A stretch of DNA of 28,306 bases from an uncultured Collinsella sp. GTDB lineage: Bacteria; Actinomycetota; Coriobacteriia; Coriobacteriales; Coriobacteriaceae. The DNA lies in contig CAKUBM010000030.1 of the NCBI GenBank assembly GCA_934643145.1, positions 1 through 28,306 on the forward strand. The letters run 5' to 3'. Made by a program: the position numbers and the translations under genes. Shown here in pieces: positions 1 to 6,971 of the stretch (within the stretch, counting starts at the first letter, position 1; each line of letters begins with the position of its first letter). Under the pieces are notes generated by a model. That model worked only from the letters and a program-made list of their open reading frames with translations. It was not told the origin of the DNA and ran no database searches.

Positions 1-78
1 GACGGGCAAGGACGTCCCATCCGGTCGGGATACAGAAATCGTAAATTGCTGCGTCAAAAGCGGTCCTTCAGATTGGAG

Positions 79-116
79 GCGGGCCGGTATGCCGACCGTT
101 CGGCATGCCGGCCCGC
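79..116 (-). terminator. Hairpin downstream of the dipeptidase gene
   Basis: A 16-bp stem (79-94 with 101-116, one G-T pair, six-base loop) lies 15 bases beyond the stop of the minus-strand dipeptidase gene. It fits the hairpin of an intrinsic terminator, but the sequence after it on the minus strand is not a clear T run. Bases 1-78 show no gene I can support. Confidence 0.5.
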
Positions 117-131
117 TCAAGGGATGTGAAA

Positions 132-1145
132 TTAATAACGCTCAAAGAAGGCAAGCGCGTTGTCGCTGCAGAGCTTCTGCATCACAGTCTTGCCAAAGTG
201 CTTGGAGAGCATGTTCTGGAATTCGGGCATCTTGCTGGCATCGGAGAGGAAGGCGGGCACCTTGGCGCCGTCCCAGTCGCCGCCGAGCGCGATGACGTCC
301 TCGCCACCCAGGTCGAGCCAGTGTTCGATATGTGCTGCCAACTGGTCGAAGGTGACGTCTGCGGCGGTTTTGTCGGTTGCGTCGTTGGAAAGGAACTCGC
401 TGCAGTAGTTGAGGCCGACGATGCCGCCCATGTCGCGAATGGTGCGGAACTGGTCGTCGGTGAGGTTGCGCTTGACGCCGCAGACAGTACGGGAGTTGGA
501 GTGGCTGGCGACGAAGGGGCGCGTGGCGTGGGCGACAACCTCGTCAAAGCACTCATCGTTGAGGTGGGAGACATCGAGCGCCATGCCGGCGTGCTCCATC
601 TGCGTAAGCGCCTCGATGCCGGCGGCGGTGAGACCGGCGTGGGTGTCGTGGCCGCTCGCGAGCGGTCCCTGCGCGTTCCAGCTGAGTGACGACATAAGCA
701 CGCCCAAGCTCTTGAGCACCTCGATCAGCGCGGGGTCCTCGGCAAAGAACGTGGCGTTTTCGATGGTGTGGATGCAAGCGACCTTGCCGTCTTTGAGCGC
801 GGGGCGAATGTCTGCGGCGCTGCGTACATTGACCATGCGGTCGTGGTTGAGCATTGCCTGGCCGCTCATGTGCGCCATGATCTGCGCTTGGAAGCGCGCG
901 GCGTGGGCGGTGGGAATCTCGTCGGGGACAAACGTGGCAAAGCACTGTGCCCACGGCGTGTTGCCGATCTTTGCGAGCGAGATGGCGCAGGCGTTGCCCT
1001 CGATGAGGTCGAAATCTTGCGGATGCGTTTCGTCGCCGGGGAAATAACCGTCGGTGCCGGCGGTAAAGCGCAGATCGAGATCGAGCGTGGCCCAGCCGAT
1101 GCGGTCGGCGGTGTCGCAGTGTAGGTCAAATACGGGATATGCCAT
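132..1145 (-). CDS. Membrane dipeptidase-like peptidase, family M19
   Basis: A 337-residue protein of the M19 (renal dipeptidase-like) zinc peptidase family, which hydrolyses dipeptides, often with low side-chain specificity. The N-terminal FDLHCDT supplies the HxD metal pair (H9, D11). IHTIENA holds the bridging Glu, DVSHLND and ASHSNSR supply later His ligands, and LGGDWDGA resembles the C-terminal GxDFDG motif. No signal peptide or membrane segment is seen, so a cytosolic enzyme is likely. The start at 1145 is chosen over an upstream ATG at 1175 because GGAGGAACC sits just before it. The gene stands alone and diverges from the slyD-like gene. Family assignment is firm; the substrate is not known. 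Confidence 0.9.
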   Translation of the reverse strand: MAYPVFDLHCDTADRIGWATLDLDLRFTAGTDGYFPGDETHPQDFDLIEGNACAISLAKIGNTPWAQCFATFVPDEIPTAHAARFQAQIMAHMSGQAMLNHDRMVNVRSAADIRPALKDGKVACIHTIENATFFAEDPALIEVLKSLGVLMSSLSWNAQGPLASGHDTHAGLTAAGIEALTQMEHAGMALDVSHLNDECFDEVVAHATRPFVASHSNSRTVCGVKRNLTDDQFRTIRDMGGIVGLNYCSEFLSNDATDKTAADVTFDQLAAHIEHWLDLGGEDVIALGGDWDGAKVPAFLSDASKMPEFQNMLSKHFGKTVMQKLCSDNALAFFERY

Positions 1146-1266
1146 GGTTCCTCCGGTTGCAGCGTTTCTTTGCAAACTGTCTTTGAATTGTATGACTAGG
1201 GTATAGTTAGCGCCATATGTTCACGGCGGCTTGCGTTGTGCGCCGCCCTTATATACGGAGGTTACC

Positions 1267-1695
1267 ATGTCCAACCAGGGCAAGAAGGTCAAGACCCATT
1301 ATCGTGGCACGCTCGACGACGGCACGCAGTTCGATAGCTCCTACGATCGCGGCGAGCCGCTGGAGTTCACCTGTGGCGCCGGCCAGATGATCAAGGGCTT
1401 TGACGCCGCCGTGGTCGATATGCAGGTCGGCGAGAAGAAGACCGTGCACATTCCTGCTGCTGATGCCTACGGCGAGCACAACCCCGAGATGGTTCTGACC
1501 TTCCCGGCCGAGCAGGTTCCCAATATCGAGCAGATCGAGAAGGGCATGAAGCTCTTCCTGTCCACGCCGAGCGGCATGCCCGTCCCCGCCGTGGTCATCG
1601 ACGTAACGCCCGAGGCCGTGACGCTCGACGCCAACCACGAGCTGGCCGGCAAGGACCTCAACTTTGATATCGAGCTCGTCGAGGTCGAGGACTAG
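1267..1695 (+). CDS. FKBP-type peptidyl-prolyl isomerase, SlyD-like
   Basis: A 142-residue FKBP-type peptidyl-prolyl cis/trans isomerase and chaperone with SlyD architecture. An FKBP core (HYRGTLDDGTQFDSS, GAGQMIKGFD) is interrupted by the insert-in-flap chaperone domain (residues about 70-125) and closed by a C-terminal core strand (DLNFDIELVEVED). The His/Cys-rich nickel-binding tail of E. coli SlyD is absent; the protein ends soon after the core. GGAGG at 1257-1261 precedes the ATG. A TATAGT hexamer at 1202-1207 is a possible -10 box, without a good -35. The stop lies three bases before the next start, so it is probably co-transcribed with the UreE-like gene. That pairing is notable because both families are nickel handlers in other bacteria. 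Confidence 0.9.
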   Translation: MSNQGKKVKTHYRGTLDDGTQFDSSYDRGEPLEFTCGAGQMIKGFDAAVVDMQVGEKKTVHIPAADAYGEHNPEMVLTFPAEQVPNIEQIEKGMKLFLSTPSGMPVPAVVIDVTPEAVTLDANHELAGKDLNFDIELVEVED

Positions 1696-1698
1696 AGT

Positions 1699-2277
1699 AT
1701 GCCTGAACGCTTGGTTTCGACGACATGCTTGGGAAATCTCAACGATCCGTCCTATGAACTCCTGCTTCGCCGGGAGCTGGGCGGTGTCTTTGAAGTTGAC
1801 GAGCTACTGCTCGATTGGGACCAGGCTGATGTTTGCGCGTTTGTGGGCGTGACGGAGCTGGAGCGCACGGTCGATGTTCGGCTGGATACTGCCGACGGCG
1901 GTCGTCTTGTCGACGGCGACGTGCTCGCCATTGACCGTTCGGGCGTGGTGCCCGTGGTGGTTGTCGTGCGCCTGCGCAGCGCCGAGGTCTATTTGGTCGA
2001 AGTCGACCGCATGGATCCGATTGCACTCGCGCATGCGTGCTGGGAGATCGGCAACATGCATGCGCCGCTCTTCCGGGGTGACTCGGACGAGCATACCGTG
2101 CGCATGTATACGCCGGTGCAGCCTGTTTTGGGCCGCATGCTTCGGGGTGTCGAGGGTGTTCGGCTCTCGGTGGTTACCCGTGAACTCGATGCGGGCCGAC
2201 GCTTTGCGTCGAGCGCGGCCGATGTTGTCGTGAGCATGGCTCCGGACTTTACCATCGTTAAAAAGACGCGCGACTAA
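1699..2277 (+). CDS. UreE-like metallochaperone, orphan
   Basis: A 192-residue protein whose second half resembles the C-terminal metal-binding domain of the urease accessory protein UreE. ALAHACWEIGNMHAPLF matches the family pattern ending in GN-x-H, with H121 at the conserved dimer-interface nickel ligand. It is followed by the expected VLGRML and a region ending near residue 170. The N-terminal half (VFEVDELLLDWDQ, VRLDTADGGRLVDGDVL) fits the UreE peptide-binding domain. Extra His residues found near the second site in Klebsiella UreE and the C-terminal His-rich tail are missing. No urease structural genes or ureDFG are nearby. The start is three bases after the SlyD-like stop, indicating translational coupling. 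The UreE relationship comes from motif reading; nickel binding is inference. Confidence 0.75.
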   Translation: MPERLVSTTCLGNLNDPSYELLLRRELGGVFEVDELLLDWDQADVCAFVGVTELERTVDVRLDTADGGRLVDGDVLAIDRSGVVPVVVVVRLRSAEVYLVEVDRMDPIALAHACWEIGNMHAPLFRGDSDEHTVRMYTPVQPVLGRMLRGVEGVRLSVVTRELDAGRRFASSAADVVVSMAPDFTIVKKTRD

Positions 2278-2290
2278 GCGCGCGTATGCG

Positions 2291-2331
2291 CAAGACGGGC
2301 TTTGAGGGGCGACCAATCAAAGTCCGTCTTG
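2291..2331 (+). terminator. Hairpin terminator after the slyD-like/ureE-like pair
   Basis: A 15-bp stem (2291-2305 with 2317-2331, one G-T pair, 11-base loop) starts 13 bases after the UreE-like stop and lies upstream of the HAD gene. The tail is only weakly T-rich, so it may work partially or with Rho. Confidence 0.6.
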
Positions 2332-2360
2332 CTGTTGATAGGAGGCTTTGGGGGAAGCAT

Positions 2361-3158
2361 ATGGGTCTTGAGGGAATCAAGCTGATTGCATGCGATTTGG
2401 ACGGCACGTTGCTGCATCCGGGGGAGCGCGAGCCGCGTTCCGAGGCCTTTGAGCTTATCGATGAGCTACATCGTCGCGGTATCGTGTTTATGCCGGCGAG
2501 TGGCCGTCAATATGCGAGCCTGCGCTACCTGTTTGCCCCGGTGGCCGATGAGCTCGCCTATGTATGCGAAAACGGAGCCCTGGTGATGAGCGAGGGGCGT
2601 GCCGTTGTCAAGCGTTCCATGGAGCGTAGCCTTGCTATGGATATCGCGAACGCCGTGGTTGCGTATCCCCATGCCGACGTGACCCTTTCGTGCGAGGGAC
2701 ACCTCTACACCATGAGCGGCAACGATGCGTTTGTTGATCACCTGCGCTATGAGGTCCATTGTGATGTGGCGGTAGTCGACCGTCCCGAAGACATTGACGA
2801 GGATGTCATTAAGATTGCCTTCCAGACGCCCGAAGCAGAGCAGCCGGCGGCGCTGGAGTATTTCGAGCGCCACTTTAGCGATCGAGTCGATGTCATGACA
2901 TCGGGAACCGAATGGACGGACTTTATCGGTTTCGATTCGGGCAAGGGCTCCGCGCTTGCCGATTACGGTCGCGCTCTGGGGATTTCGCCCGATGAGATGA
3001 TGGCGTTTGGCGACAATGAGAACGATCGCGACATGCTCAACGTCGTGGGCCATCCCTATCTGATGGAGAGCTGCAACCCCACCATGCGCGGCATCAACGA
3101 CCGTGTCCGCTACACGCGCACGGTCGAAGAAGAGCTGCGTCGTCTACTTGCTGAGTAG
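2361..3158 (+). CDS. Cof-type HAD-IIB phosphatase
   Basis: A 265-residue HAD-superfamily hydrolase of the Cof/IIB group, which dephosphorylates sugar phosphates, nucleotides or flavin precursors in the cytosol. Motif I is ACDLDGTLL (nucleophile D12, acid D14), motif II is MPASGRQY, and motif IV is FGDNENDRDML with the acidic GDxxxD pair. The large cap domain between motifs II and IV and the closing GNxxxxM-type region (HPYLMESCNPTMRG) are typical of Cof proteins. The ATG at 2361 follows GGGGGAA. An in-frame ATG at 2286 would start inside the terminator hairpin and is unlikely. It converges with the PerR-like gene 15 bases beyond its stop. The substrate cannot be read from sequence. Confidence 0.88.
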   Translation: MGLEGIKLIACDLDGTLLHPGEREPRSEAFELIDELHRRGIVFMPASGRQYASLRYLFAPVADELAYVCENGALVMSEGRAVVKRSMERSLAMDIANAVVAYPHADVTLSCEGHLYTMSGNDAFVDHLRYEVHCDVAVVDRPEDIDEDVIKIAFQTPEAEQPAALEYFERHFSDRVDVMTSGTEWTDFIGFDSGKGSALADYGRALGISPDEMMAFGDNENDRDMLNVVGHPYLMESCNPTMRGINDRVRYTRTVEEELRRLLAE

Positions 3159-3173
3159 GCATGCCCCAAACAT

Positions 3174-3554
3174 CTACCGGCAGTCGGGGCAGAGACCCTC
3201 GAAGATGGTGTAGTGCGACGTGACGTGCCAGCCGATTTGCTCGGATGCCTTGGCGTCGAGCTGGGCATCGAAGGGGAGCGGTACGTCGATGACGCGGCTG
3301 CACGAGGTGCAGATGATATGCGCATGCGGCTCGATCGTGCGATCGAAGCGGCTGCCGCCCGGCGTCTTGATGGAGAGGATCTCGCCGGCGTCGGCCAAGA
3401 GATTGAGATTGCGGTAGACCGTACCGCGGCTGATTTTGTCATCCTGTGCGCGCACGACGTTGTAGATTTCGTCGGCGGTGGGATGGTTATAGCTTTGGCG
3501 CACAGCGTCAAGAACCAGCTTTCGCTGCCTGGTATTCCTTCTTTGCACCGCCAT
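3174..3554 (-). CDS. Fur-family repressor, PerR-like
   Basis: A 126-residue Fur-family metal-dependent DNA-binding regulator. The winged helix is at about residues 5-65 (DKISRGTVYRNLNLLADAGE). The structural zinc site is CTSC (C82, C85) plus CPDC (C122, C125). The regulatory site appears as H24, D71, H77, H79 and D90. The Asp five residues after the second Cys (D90) matches PerR Asp104, where iron-sensing Fur has Glu, and H24 and H77 match the His residues oxidised in Bacillus PerR. This favours a peroxide sensor, a knowledge-based inference. The ATG at 3554 is preceded by GAGGCGAGG. The gene follows the acylphosphatase on the same strand but has its own likely promoter in the 61-base gap. 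Confidence 0.85.
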   Translation of the reverse strand: MAVQRRNTRQRKLVLDAVRQSYNHPTADEIYNVVRAQDDKISRGTVYRNLNLLADAGEILSIKTPGGSRFDRTIEPHAHIICTSCSRVIDVPLPFDAQLDAKASEQIGWHVTSHYTIFEGLCPDCR

Positions 3555-3590
3555 GCGCCTCGCCTCTTTTCTGTAAACGGTATGAAGCAA

Positions 3591-3619
3591 ATGATACCTT
3601 ATTTAGCACACAATACTAA
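3591..3619 (-). promoter_or_regulatory. Promoter and possible auto-operator of the PerR-like gene
   Basis: Read on the minus strand, TTAGTA (3614-3619), a 17-base spacer and TATCAT (3591-3596) form a plausible promoter. The -35 box and spacer are covered by a 17-base interrupted palindrome, TTAGTATTGTGTGCTAA (3603-3619), whose half-sites match at five of six bases. Fur-family repressors commonly bind AT-rich palindromes over their own promoters, so this is a candidate operator. It overlaps the acylphosphatase stop codon. Confidence 0.4.
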
Positions 3620-4026
3620 TAGCAAGGGCTAAAACCATCCTCGTTGGCAAGCGGGGCGCGAGTTTGGGCGTCTACAAGGCGAAAACGTGTCCCCATGCGC
3701 TCGTAGGAGGCATGAAGCGCCTCGAGATGAGACACGATGTTTGCCGGCGTGCCTTGTAGCTCCATCTCAACCGAGCCGTCTTCCATATTGCGCACCCAGC
3801 CGGTGAGGGAGCGCACCTGCGCGAGGTTGGTATTGGTGAAGCGGAAACCGACGCCCTGGACCTGCCCTTCCCACCGCAGGAAATAGCGCTGCGGGGCGTC
3901 TTGAGTGGCTTCGTCGCTTGCGAGCACGGTGAGCCTACGGCGCAGCTCGAGCTCGACGCCAGATGGCTTTTGGGGTTCGCGGCCGCCGCCGGCGACGCCC
4001 GAGAAAAGCTTGTCGAAAAAACTCAT
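3616..4026 (-). CDS. Acylphosphatase with N-terminal extension
   Basis: A 136-residue protein with a C-terminal acylphosphatase domain from about residue 46. This family hydrolyses acyl phosphates such as carbamoyl or acetyl phosphate. GQVQGVGFRFT holds the phosphate-binding loop and catalytic Arg (R62); GWVRNMEDGSVEME holds the catalytic Asn (N80). Ordinary acylphosphatases are about 90 residues. The extra 45 residues, beginning MSFFDKLFSGVAGGG, have an amphipathic start and no recognised domain. The ATG lies two bases after the stop of the oxidoreductase upstream, with no strong ribosome site, so translational coupling is likely. Confidence 0.85.
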   Translation of the reverse strand: MSFFDKLFSGVAGGGREPQKPSGVELELRRRLTVLASDEATQDAPQRYFLRWEGQVQGVGFRFTNTNLAQVRSLTGWVRNMEDGSVEMELQGTPANIVSHLEALHASYERMGTRFRLVDAQTRAPLANEDGFSPCY

Positions 4027-4028
4027 CG

Positions 4029-5135
4029 CTATGCCTGCTTGTTAGAGTCGGCCGGGAAGGTTATGCCGGCCTGCTGGCGCACGGCATCCATGATGCGCAG
4101 CGACACGAGCGTGACATCGCGGTAGTGTCCGAGCTCGTGGCGTCCTGCCGGCGTTTCCCAAATCTCATCTTTAACGTGATGAACGCCGTCGATGGCGGTG
4201 ATAAAGTCTGTGAGTTCGTATTCCATAGTGTTGCTCGATTTGGGCAGGTCGAGCACGCGGCCGTTGTCGCCCTGTTCGCGCGGTGCCTCGGTCGCCGAGC
4301 CGCGTACGACATCGCCGCGATAGTCGATGCGGACGTTGCGGGGCGTGGACAGATGGTCGATCTGGATAGTGCCACGCTCGCCTTCGATCTGCGAGGGCAG
4401 CAGGTCATTCGTTATTTTGGAGTGCGCGAGCTCGACGGAGATACGGCCACCGCCGTAGCTGGCGAGGATGGAACCGCAGCCGTCGATGGGGCCGTGCGTG
4501 AGCTGTCGCGTGGCGGGGTCGAGCAGAGTAGCCATGCTCGTAAGGCCGGAGGGCATGCCGAAAATCTCGACCATGGGCTCGACGGTGTAGACGCCAATGT
4601 CCATGAGGGAACCCGATGCCATATTGCAGTCGAAGATATTGGTGGCGCGTCCCGCGAGAATCTCATTGTAGCGCGAGGAATATTTGCCAAAGCGCAATGA
4701 GGCGCGGCGGATGGGGGCGATCTCGCCCAGGGCGTCCTCGATGGCGTGGAAGGCGGGGTCGTGGAGGGGACGCATGGCCTCGAGGGCCACGACACCTGCT
4801 GCCTCGGCAGCGCGGAAGACTTCCAGCGCCTGCGCTTCGGTGGCGCAGAAGGGCTTCTCGACGATGACGTGCTTGCCACCGGCGATGCAGGCAAGGGCCT
4901 GCTCGTAGTGAAGTGCGTTAGGGCTGCCGATATAGACGGCGTCGACGTCGGCGGCTGCCGCGAGCTCATCGAGTGAAGTAAAGTTTCGCTCGCCACCGCG
5001 CTCGGCGGTAAAGGCGGCACCGCGATTGGCATCGCGTGAAAGCGTGCCCACAAACGCGGCTTGGTCGTTGGCGTTGACGACTTGGATAAAGTCGTCTGTG
5101 ATCATGGATGTGCCGATGGTCGCGATGCGCAGCAT
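4029..5135 (-). CDS. Gfo/Idh/MocA-family oxidoreductase
   Basis: A 368-residue NAD(P)-dependent dehydrogenase of the Gfo/Idh/MocA family, which acts on sugars, inositols or related polyols. The N-terminal Rossmann fold begins LRIATIGTSMITDDFI, a GxS variant of the usual glycine-rich loop seen in part of the family. The hallmark VIVEKPF follows at about residue 97. Later come MASGSLMDIGVYTVEPM and an alpha/beta substrate domain. The start at 5135 is chosen because GGGGG precedes it; the longer frame to 5312 has no family homology. It lies downstream of rnhA and two bases upstream of the acylphosphatase. The substrate is unknown. Confidence 0.88.
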   Translation of the reverse strand: MLRIATIGTSMITDDFIQVVNANDQAAFVGTLSRDANRGAAFTAERGGERNFTSLDELAAAADVDAVYIGSPNALHYEQALACIAGGKHVIVEKPFCATEAQALEVFRAAEAAGVVALEAMRPLHDPAFHAIEDALGEIAPIRRASLRFGKYSSRYNEILAGRATNIFDCNMASGSLMDIGVYTVEPMVEIFGMPSGLTSMATLLDPATRQLTHGPIDGCGSILASYGGGRISVELAHSKITNDLLPSQIEGERGTIQIDHLSTPRNVRIDYRGDVVRGSATEAPREQGDNGRVLDLPKSSNTMEYELTDFITAIDGVHHVKDEIWETPAGRHELGHYRDVTLVSLRIMDAVRQQAGITFPADSNKQA

Positions 5136-5208
5136 ACGTCCCCCTTGCGTTGTTTGGTCTACAGGATGAGTGTAGCGCGGGAGAACGAAAAAACGTGCGA
5201 AAACGCCG

Positions 5209-5694
5209 TTACAGGTCGCTCTCGTTAAAGCCGGTGTCGATATCGAGGTTGCTGCCGTCGGCCGCCGTGGTGGCGAGCTCGTCGCAGCGTTCGTTGAGCT
5301 CGTGGCCGGCATGACCCTTAACCCAGATGAACTCGACCTTGTGCTTGCTCTTTGCGGTGATCAGGCGTTCCCACAGGTCGCGGTTCTTAACGGGCTGCTT
5401 GTTGGCGGTCTTCCAACCGCGCTTTTTCCAGCCGTCGATCCAATGCTTGTTAAAGGCGTTGACGACGTACTGCGAGTCGGAATGGACCTCGACCTCGCAG
5501 GGGCGGTTGAGCGCTTCGAGCGCCACGATGACGGCCATGAGCTCCATGCGGTTGTTGGTGGTCTTGGCATAGCCGCGCGAAAGCTCGGAGGTGAAGGTCT
5601 TGCCGGCGGGGTTGGTGTATTTGAGTACGGCACCATAGCCGCCGCGTCCCGGATTTGATCGGGCCGAGCCGTCGGTATAGATGATGACCTTCAC
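5209..5694 (-). CDS. rnhA: Ribonuclease HI
   Basis: A 161-residue ribonuclease HI that cleaves the RNA strand of RNA-DNA hybrids, for example R-loops and residual primers. All four metal-binding carboxylates are visible: D8 in [13 protein letters not shown]51 in [10 protein letters not shown]73 in VHSDSQYVV and D138 in NERCDELA. The basic handle region [13 protein letters not shown] is present. The start is GTG at 5694, because the protein then begins [10 protein letters not shown] as the family does and AAAGGA lies upstream. The frame extends to an ATG at 5745 but those 17 residues match nothing. The length is normal. Confidence 0.95.
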   Translation of the reverse strand: MKVIIYTDGSARSNPGRGGYGAVLKYTNPAGKTFTSELSRGYAKTTNNRMELMAVIVALEALNRPCEVEVHSDSQYVVNAFNKHWIDGWKKRGWKTANKQPVKNRDLWERLITAKSKHKVEFIWVKGHAGHELNERCDELATTAADGSNLDIDTGFNESDL

Positions 5695-5793
5695 ATGGTT
5701 CCTTTCGCTGAGTGCTTCTCTCGTGAGTGACCATTGTAGCGCCATGCCCGCCGGGGGCCAGCAATCTACGATTTCTACCCCGTCTTCCGACTG

Positions 5794-6696
5794 TTAGTTG
5801 GCATGGATGATGCGGTTGAGCTCGTCGAGGTATTGTTGCAAGAGGAGAGAGGGCTTGCGCTCGTCGTGCATGATGTAGCCAACGCGCATCGTTGGGGCGT
5901 CTGCTAGCGGGATCGATGCCATGCCCCATTGCATTTCATTGGAGAGGACACCGGTCGACAGGGTGTAACCGTTCGACGTGATAAGTAAGTTAGTAAGTGT
6001 TCCGCGGTCCGAGATTCGTATGTTGCGGTCGCAAGGGATATAGCTAAAAGGTTCCTCGGCGTAATAGAAGGAGTTTGAGGTTCCCTGCTCAAAGCTGTAG
6101 CGCGTATAGGGCGTGAGGTCGGCAAGGGACAGCTGCGGGCGGCGTGCGAGCGGGTGGCGCTCGCTAACGAAGACGTGGACCGTCGCGTCGAATAGGGGAT
6201 GGAAGCTTGCGCGGGCATCGGCGAAGGCCTTCTGCAGAACGCGGGCGTTAAAGTCATCCAGATACAGAATGCCGATATCGCTGCGAAACGCACGGACGTC
6301 ATCGATGATCTGCGATGTGGTGGTCTCGCGCATGATGAACTCGAACTTGCTGTCGCGGCAGCGCTCGACTACGTTGACAAAGGCCTCGACCGAAAAGGCG
6401 TAGTGCTGGGCGGAAATGGCAAGGCGGGCTTGCGGGGTGCCACCGTCCTCGTAGCGTGCCTCGAGCATGTCGGCCTGCTCTACGACCTGGCGCGCATAGC
6501 CCAAAAGCTCGGTGCCGTCGTTGGTGAGCGTGACGCCGCGGCTGGAGCGCGTAAAGATCTCCAGATGGAGCTCTTGTTCTAGGCTTTTGACGGCGTTTGA
6601 GATGTTGGACTGAGCGGTATAGAGGCGCTGAGCTGCGGCGTTGATTGAGCCGGACTCTGCCACGGCGATAAGAAAACGAAGCTGCTGGAGGGTCAT
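5794..6696 (-). CDS. LysR-family transcriptional regulator
   Basis: A 300-residue LysR-type regulator. The N-terminal winged helix-turn-helix is at residues 1-60 (QQLRFLIAVAESGSINAAAQRLYTAQSNISNAVKSLE). It is followed by a linker helix and a two-lobed effector domain from about residue 90. The start at 6696 has AAAGGAC upstream. It diverges from the metY transcription unit across 275 bases; LysR proteins usually act on the divergent promoter, so control of sulfur or methionine metabolism is a reasonable inference. A perfect GATAGCTATC palindrome at 6713-6722 lies close to its start and could be an autoregulatory site. The effector is not known. Confidence 0.9.
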   Translation of the reverse strand: MTLQQLRFLIAVAESGSINAAAQRLYTAQSNISNAVKSLEQELHLEIFTRSSRGVTLTNDGTELLGYARQVVEQADMLEARYEDGGTPQARLAISAQHYAFSVEAFVNVVERCRDSKFEFIMRETTTSQIIDDVRAFRSDIGILYLDDFNARVLQKAFADARASFHPLFDATVHVFVSERHPLARRPQLSLADLTPYTRYSFEQGTSNSFYYAEEPFSYIPCDRNIRISDRGTLTNLLITSNGYTLSTGVLSNEMQWGMASIPLADAPTMRVGYIMHDERKPSLLLQQYLDELNRIIHAN

Positions 6697-6757
6697 CGGT
6701 GCCCGTCCTTTCGATAGCTATCTAAAAAACCGATAACAGGTTAGCGCTTTTAAGTGA

Positions 6758-6786
6758 TTGACCGAGCGAAACAATGCTCGTACTAT
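6758..6786 (+). promoter_or_regulatory. Promoter of the metY transcript with a palindromic spacer
   Basis: TTGACC (6758-6763), exactly 17 bases, then TACTAT (6781-6786) form a strong housekeeping promoter. Transcription would start near 6793 and give a leader of about 180 bases before metY. The spacer is part of a perfect interrupted palindrome, CGAGC and GCTCG separated by eight bases (6763-6780), a possible site for the divergent LysR protein or another regulator. Confidence 0.7.
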
Positions 6787-6855
6787 TCAAAACACACAAA
6801 GGCGGTAGGTAATTAAGCCGACCACGGAACCGGGATGTCAAAAGGAGGACCGCAT

Positions 6856-6909
6856 ATGAACTGCTTGCCAAGACGAATGCCGGGCTCCTGTTTGCGCCCG
6901 TTGGCGTGA
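6856..6909 (+). CDS. Putative Cys-containing leader peptide upstream of metY
   Basis: A 17-codon reading frame encoding MNCLPRRMPGSCLRPLA, ending at TGA 6907-6909. AAAGGAGG at 6841-6848 is a near-perfect ribosome site seven bases before the ATG, stronger than that of many genes here. It sits inside the metY leader, between the promoter and metY. Two of 17 codons are Cys (third and twelfth), two are Met and four are Arg. Short Cys-bearing leader peptides that sense cysteine supply are known upstream of sulfur genes in actinobacteria. No database match is claimed. Translation is supported by the ribosome site; the sensing role is inference. Confidence 0.6.
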   Translation: MNCLPRRMPGSCLRPLA

Positions 6910-6916
6910 TCAGGAG
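6881..6916 (+). promoter_or_regulatory. Competing hairpins in the metY leader
   Basis: CGGGC (6881-6885) can pair with GCCCG (6896-6900). CTCCTG (6885-6890), in the loop of that stem, can pair with CAGGAG (6911-6916), with a further GCGCC/GGCGT stem inside. The two arrangements compete. CTCCT could also pair with the metY ribosome site AGGAG (6961-6965). The last Cys codon of the leader frame (6889-6891) lies in the shared strand, so a ribosome paused there would change the folding. A T-rich stretch follows from 6924. This fits attenuation or translational control but is inferred from pairing only. Confidence 0.45.
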
Positions 6917-6971
6917 ACAGCGACTTATTTTTCTCTTATTTATTTACCTTCGTTCGATCAAGGAGATCATC

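Noticed and set aside
1..78. Possible tRNA or gene fragment at the left edge
   Set aside because: No cloverleaf, T-loop motif or open frame with a ribosome site was found.
6793..6971. SAM or other known riboswitch in the metY leader
   Set aside because: I could not find the conserved core of SAM-I, SAM-II or other sulfur riboswitches; the short translated frame explains the leader better.
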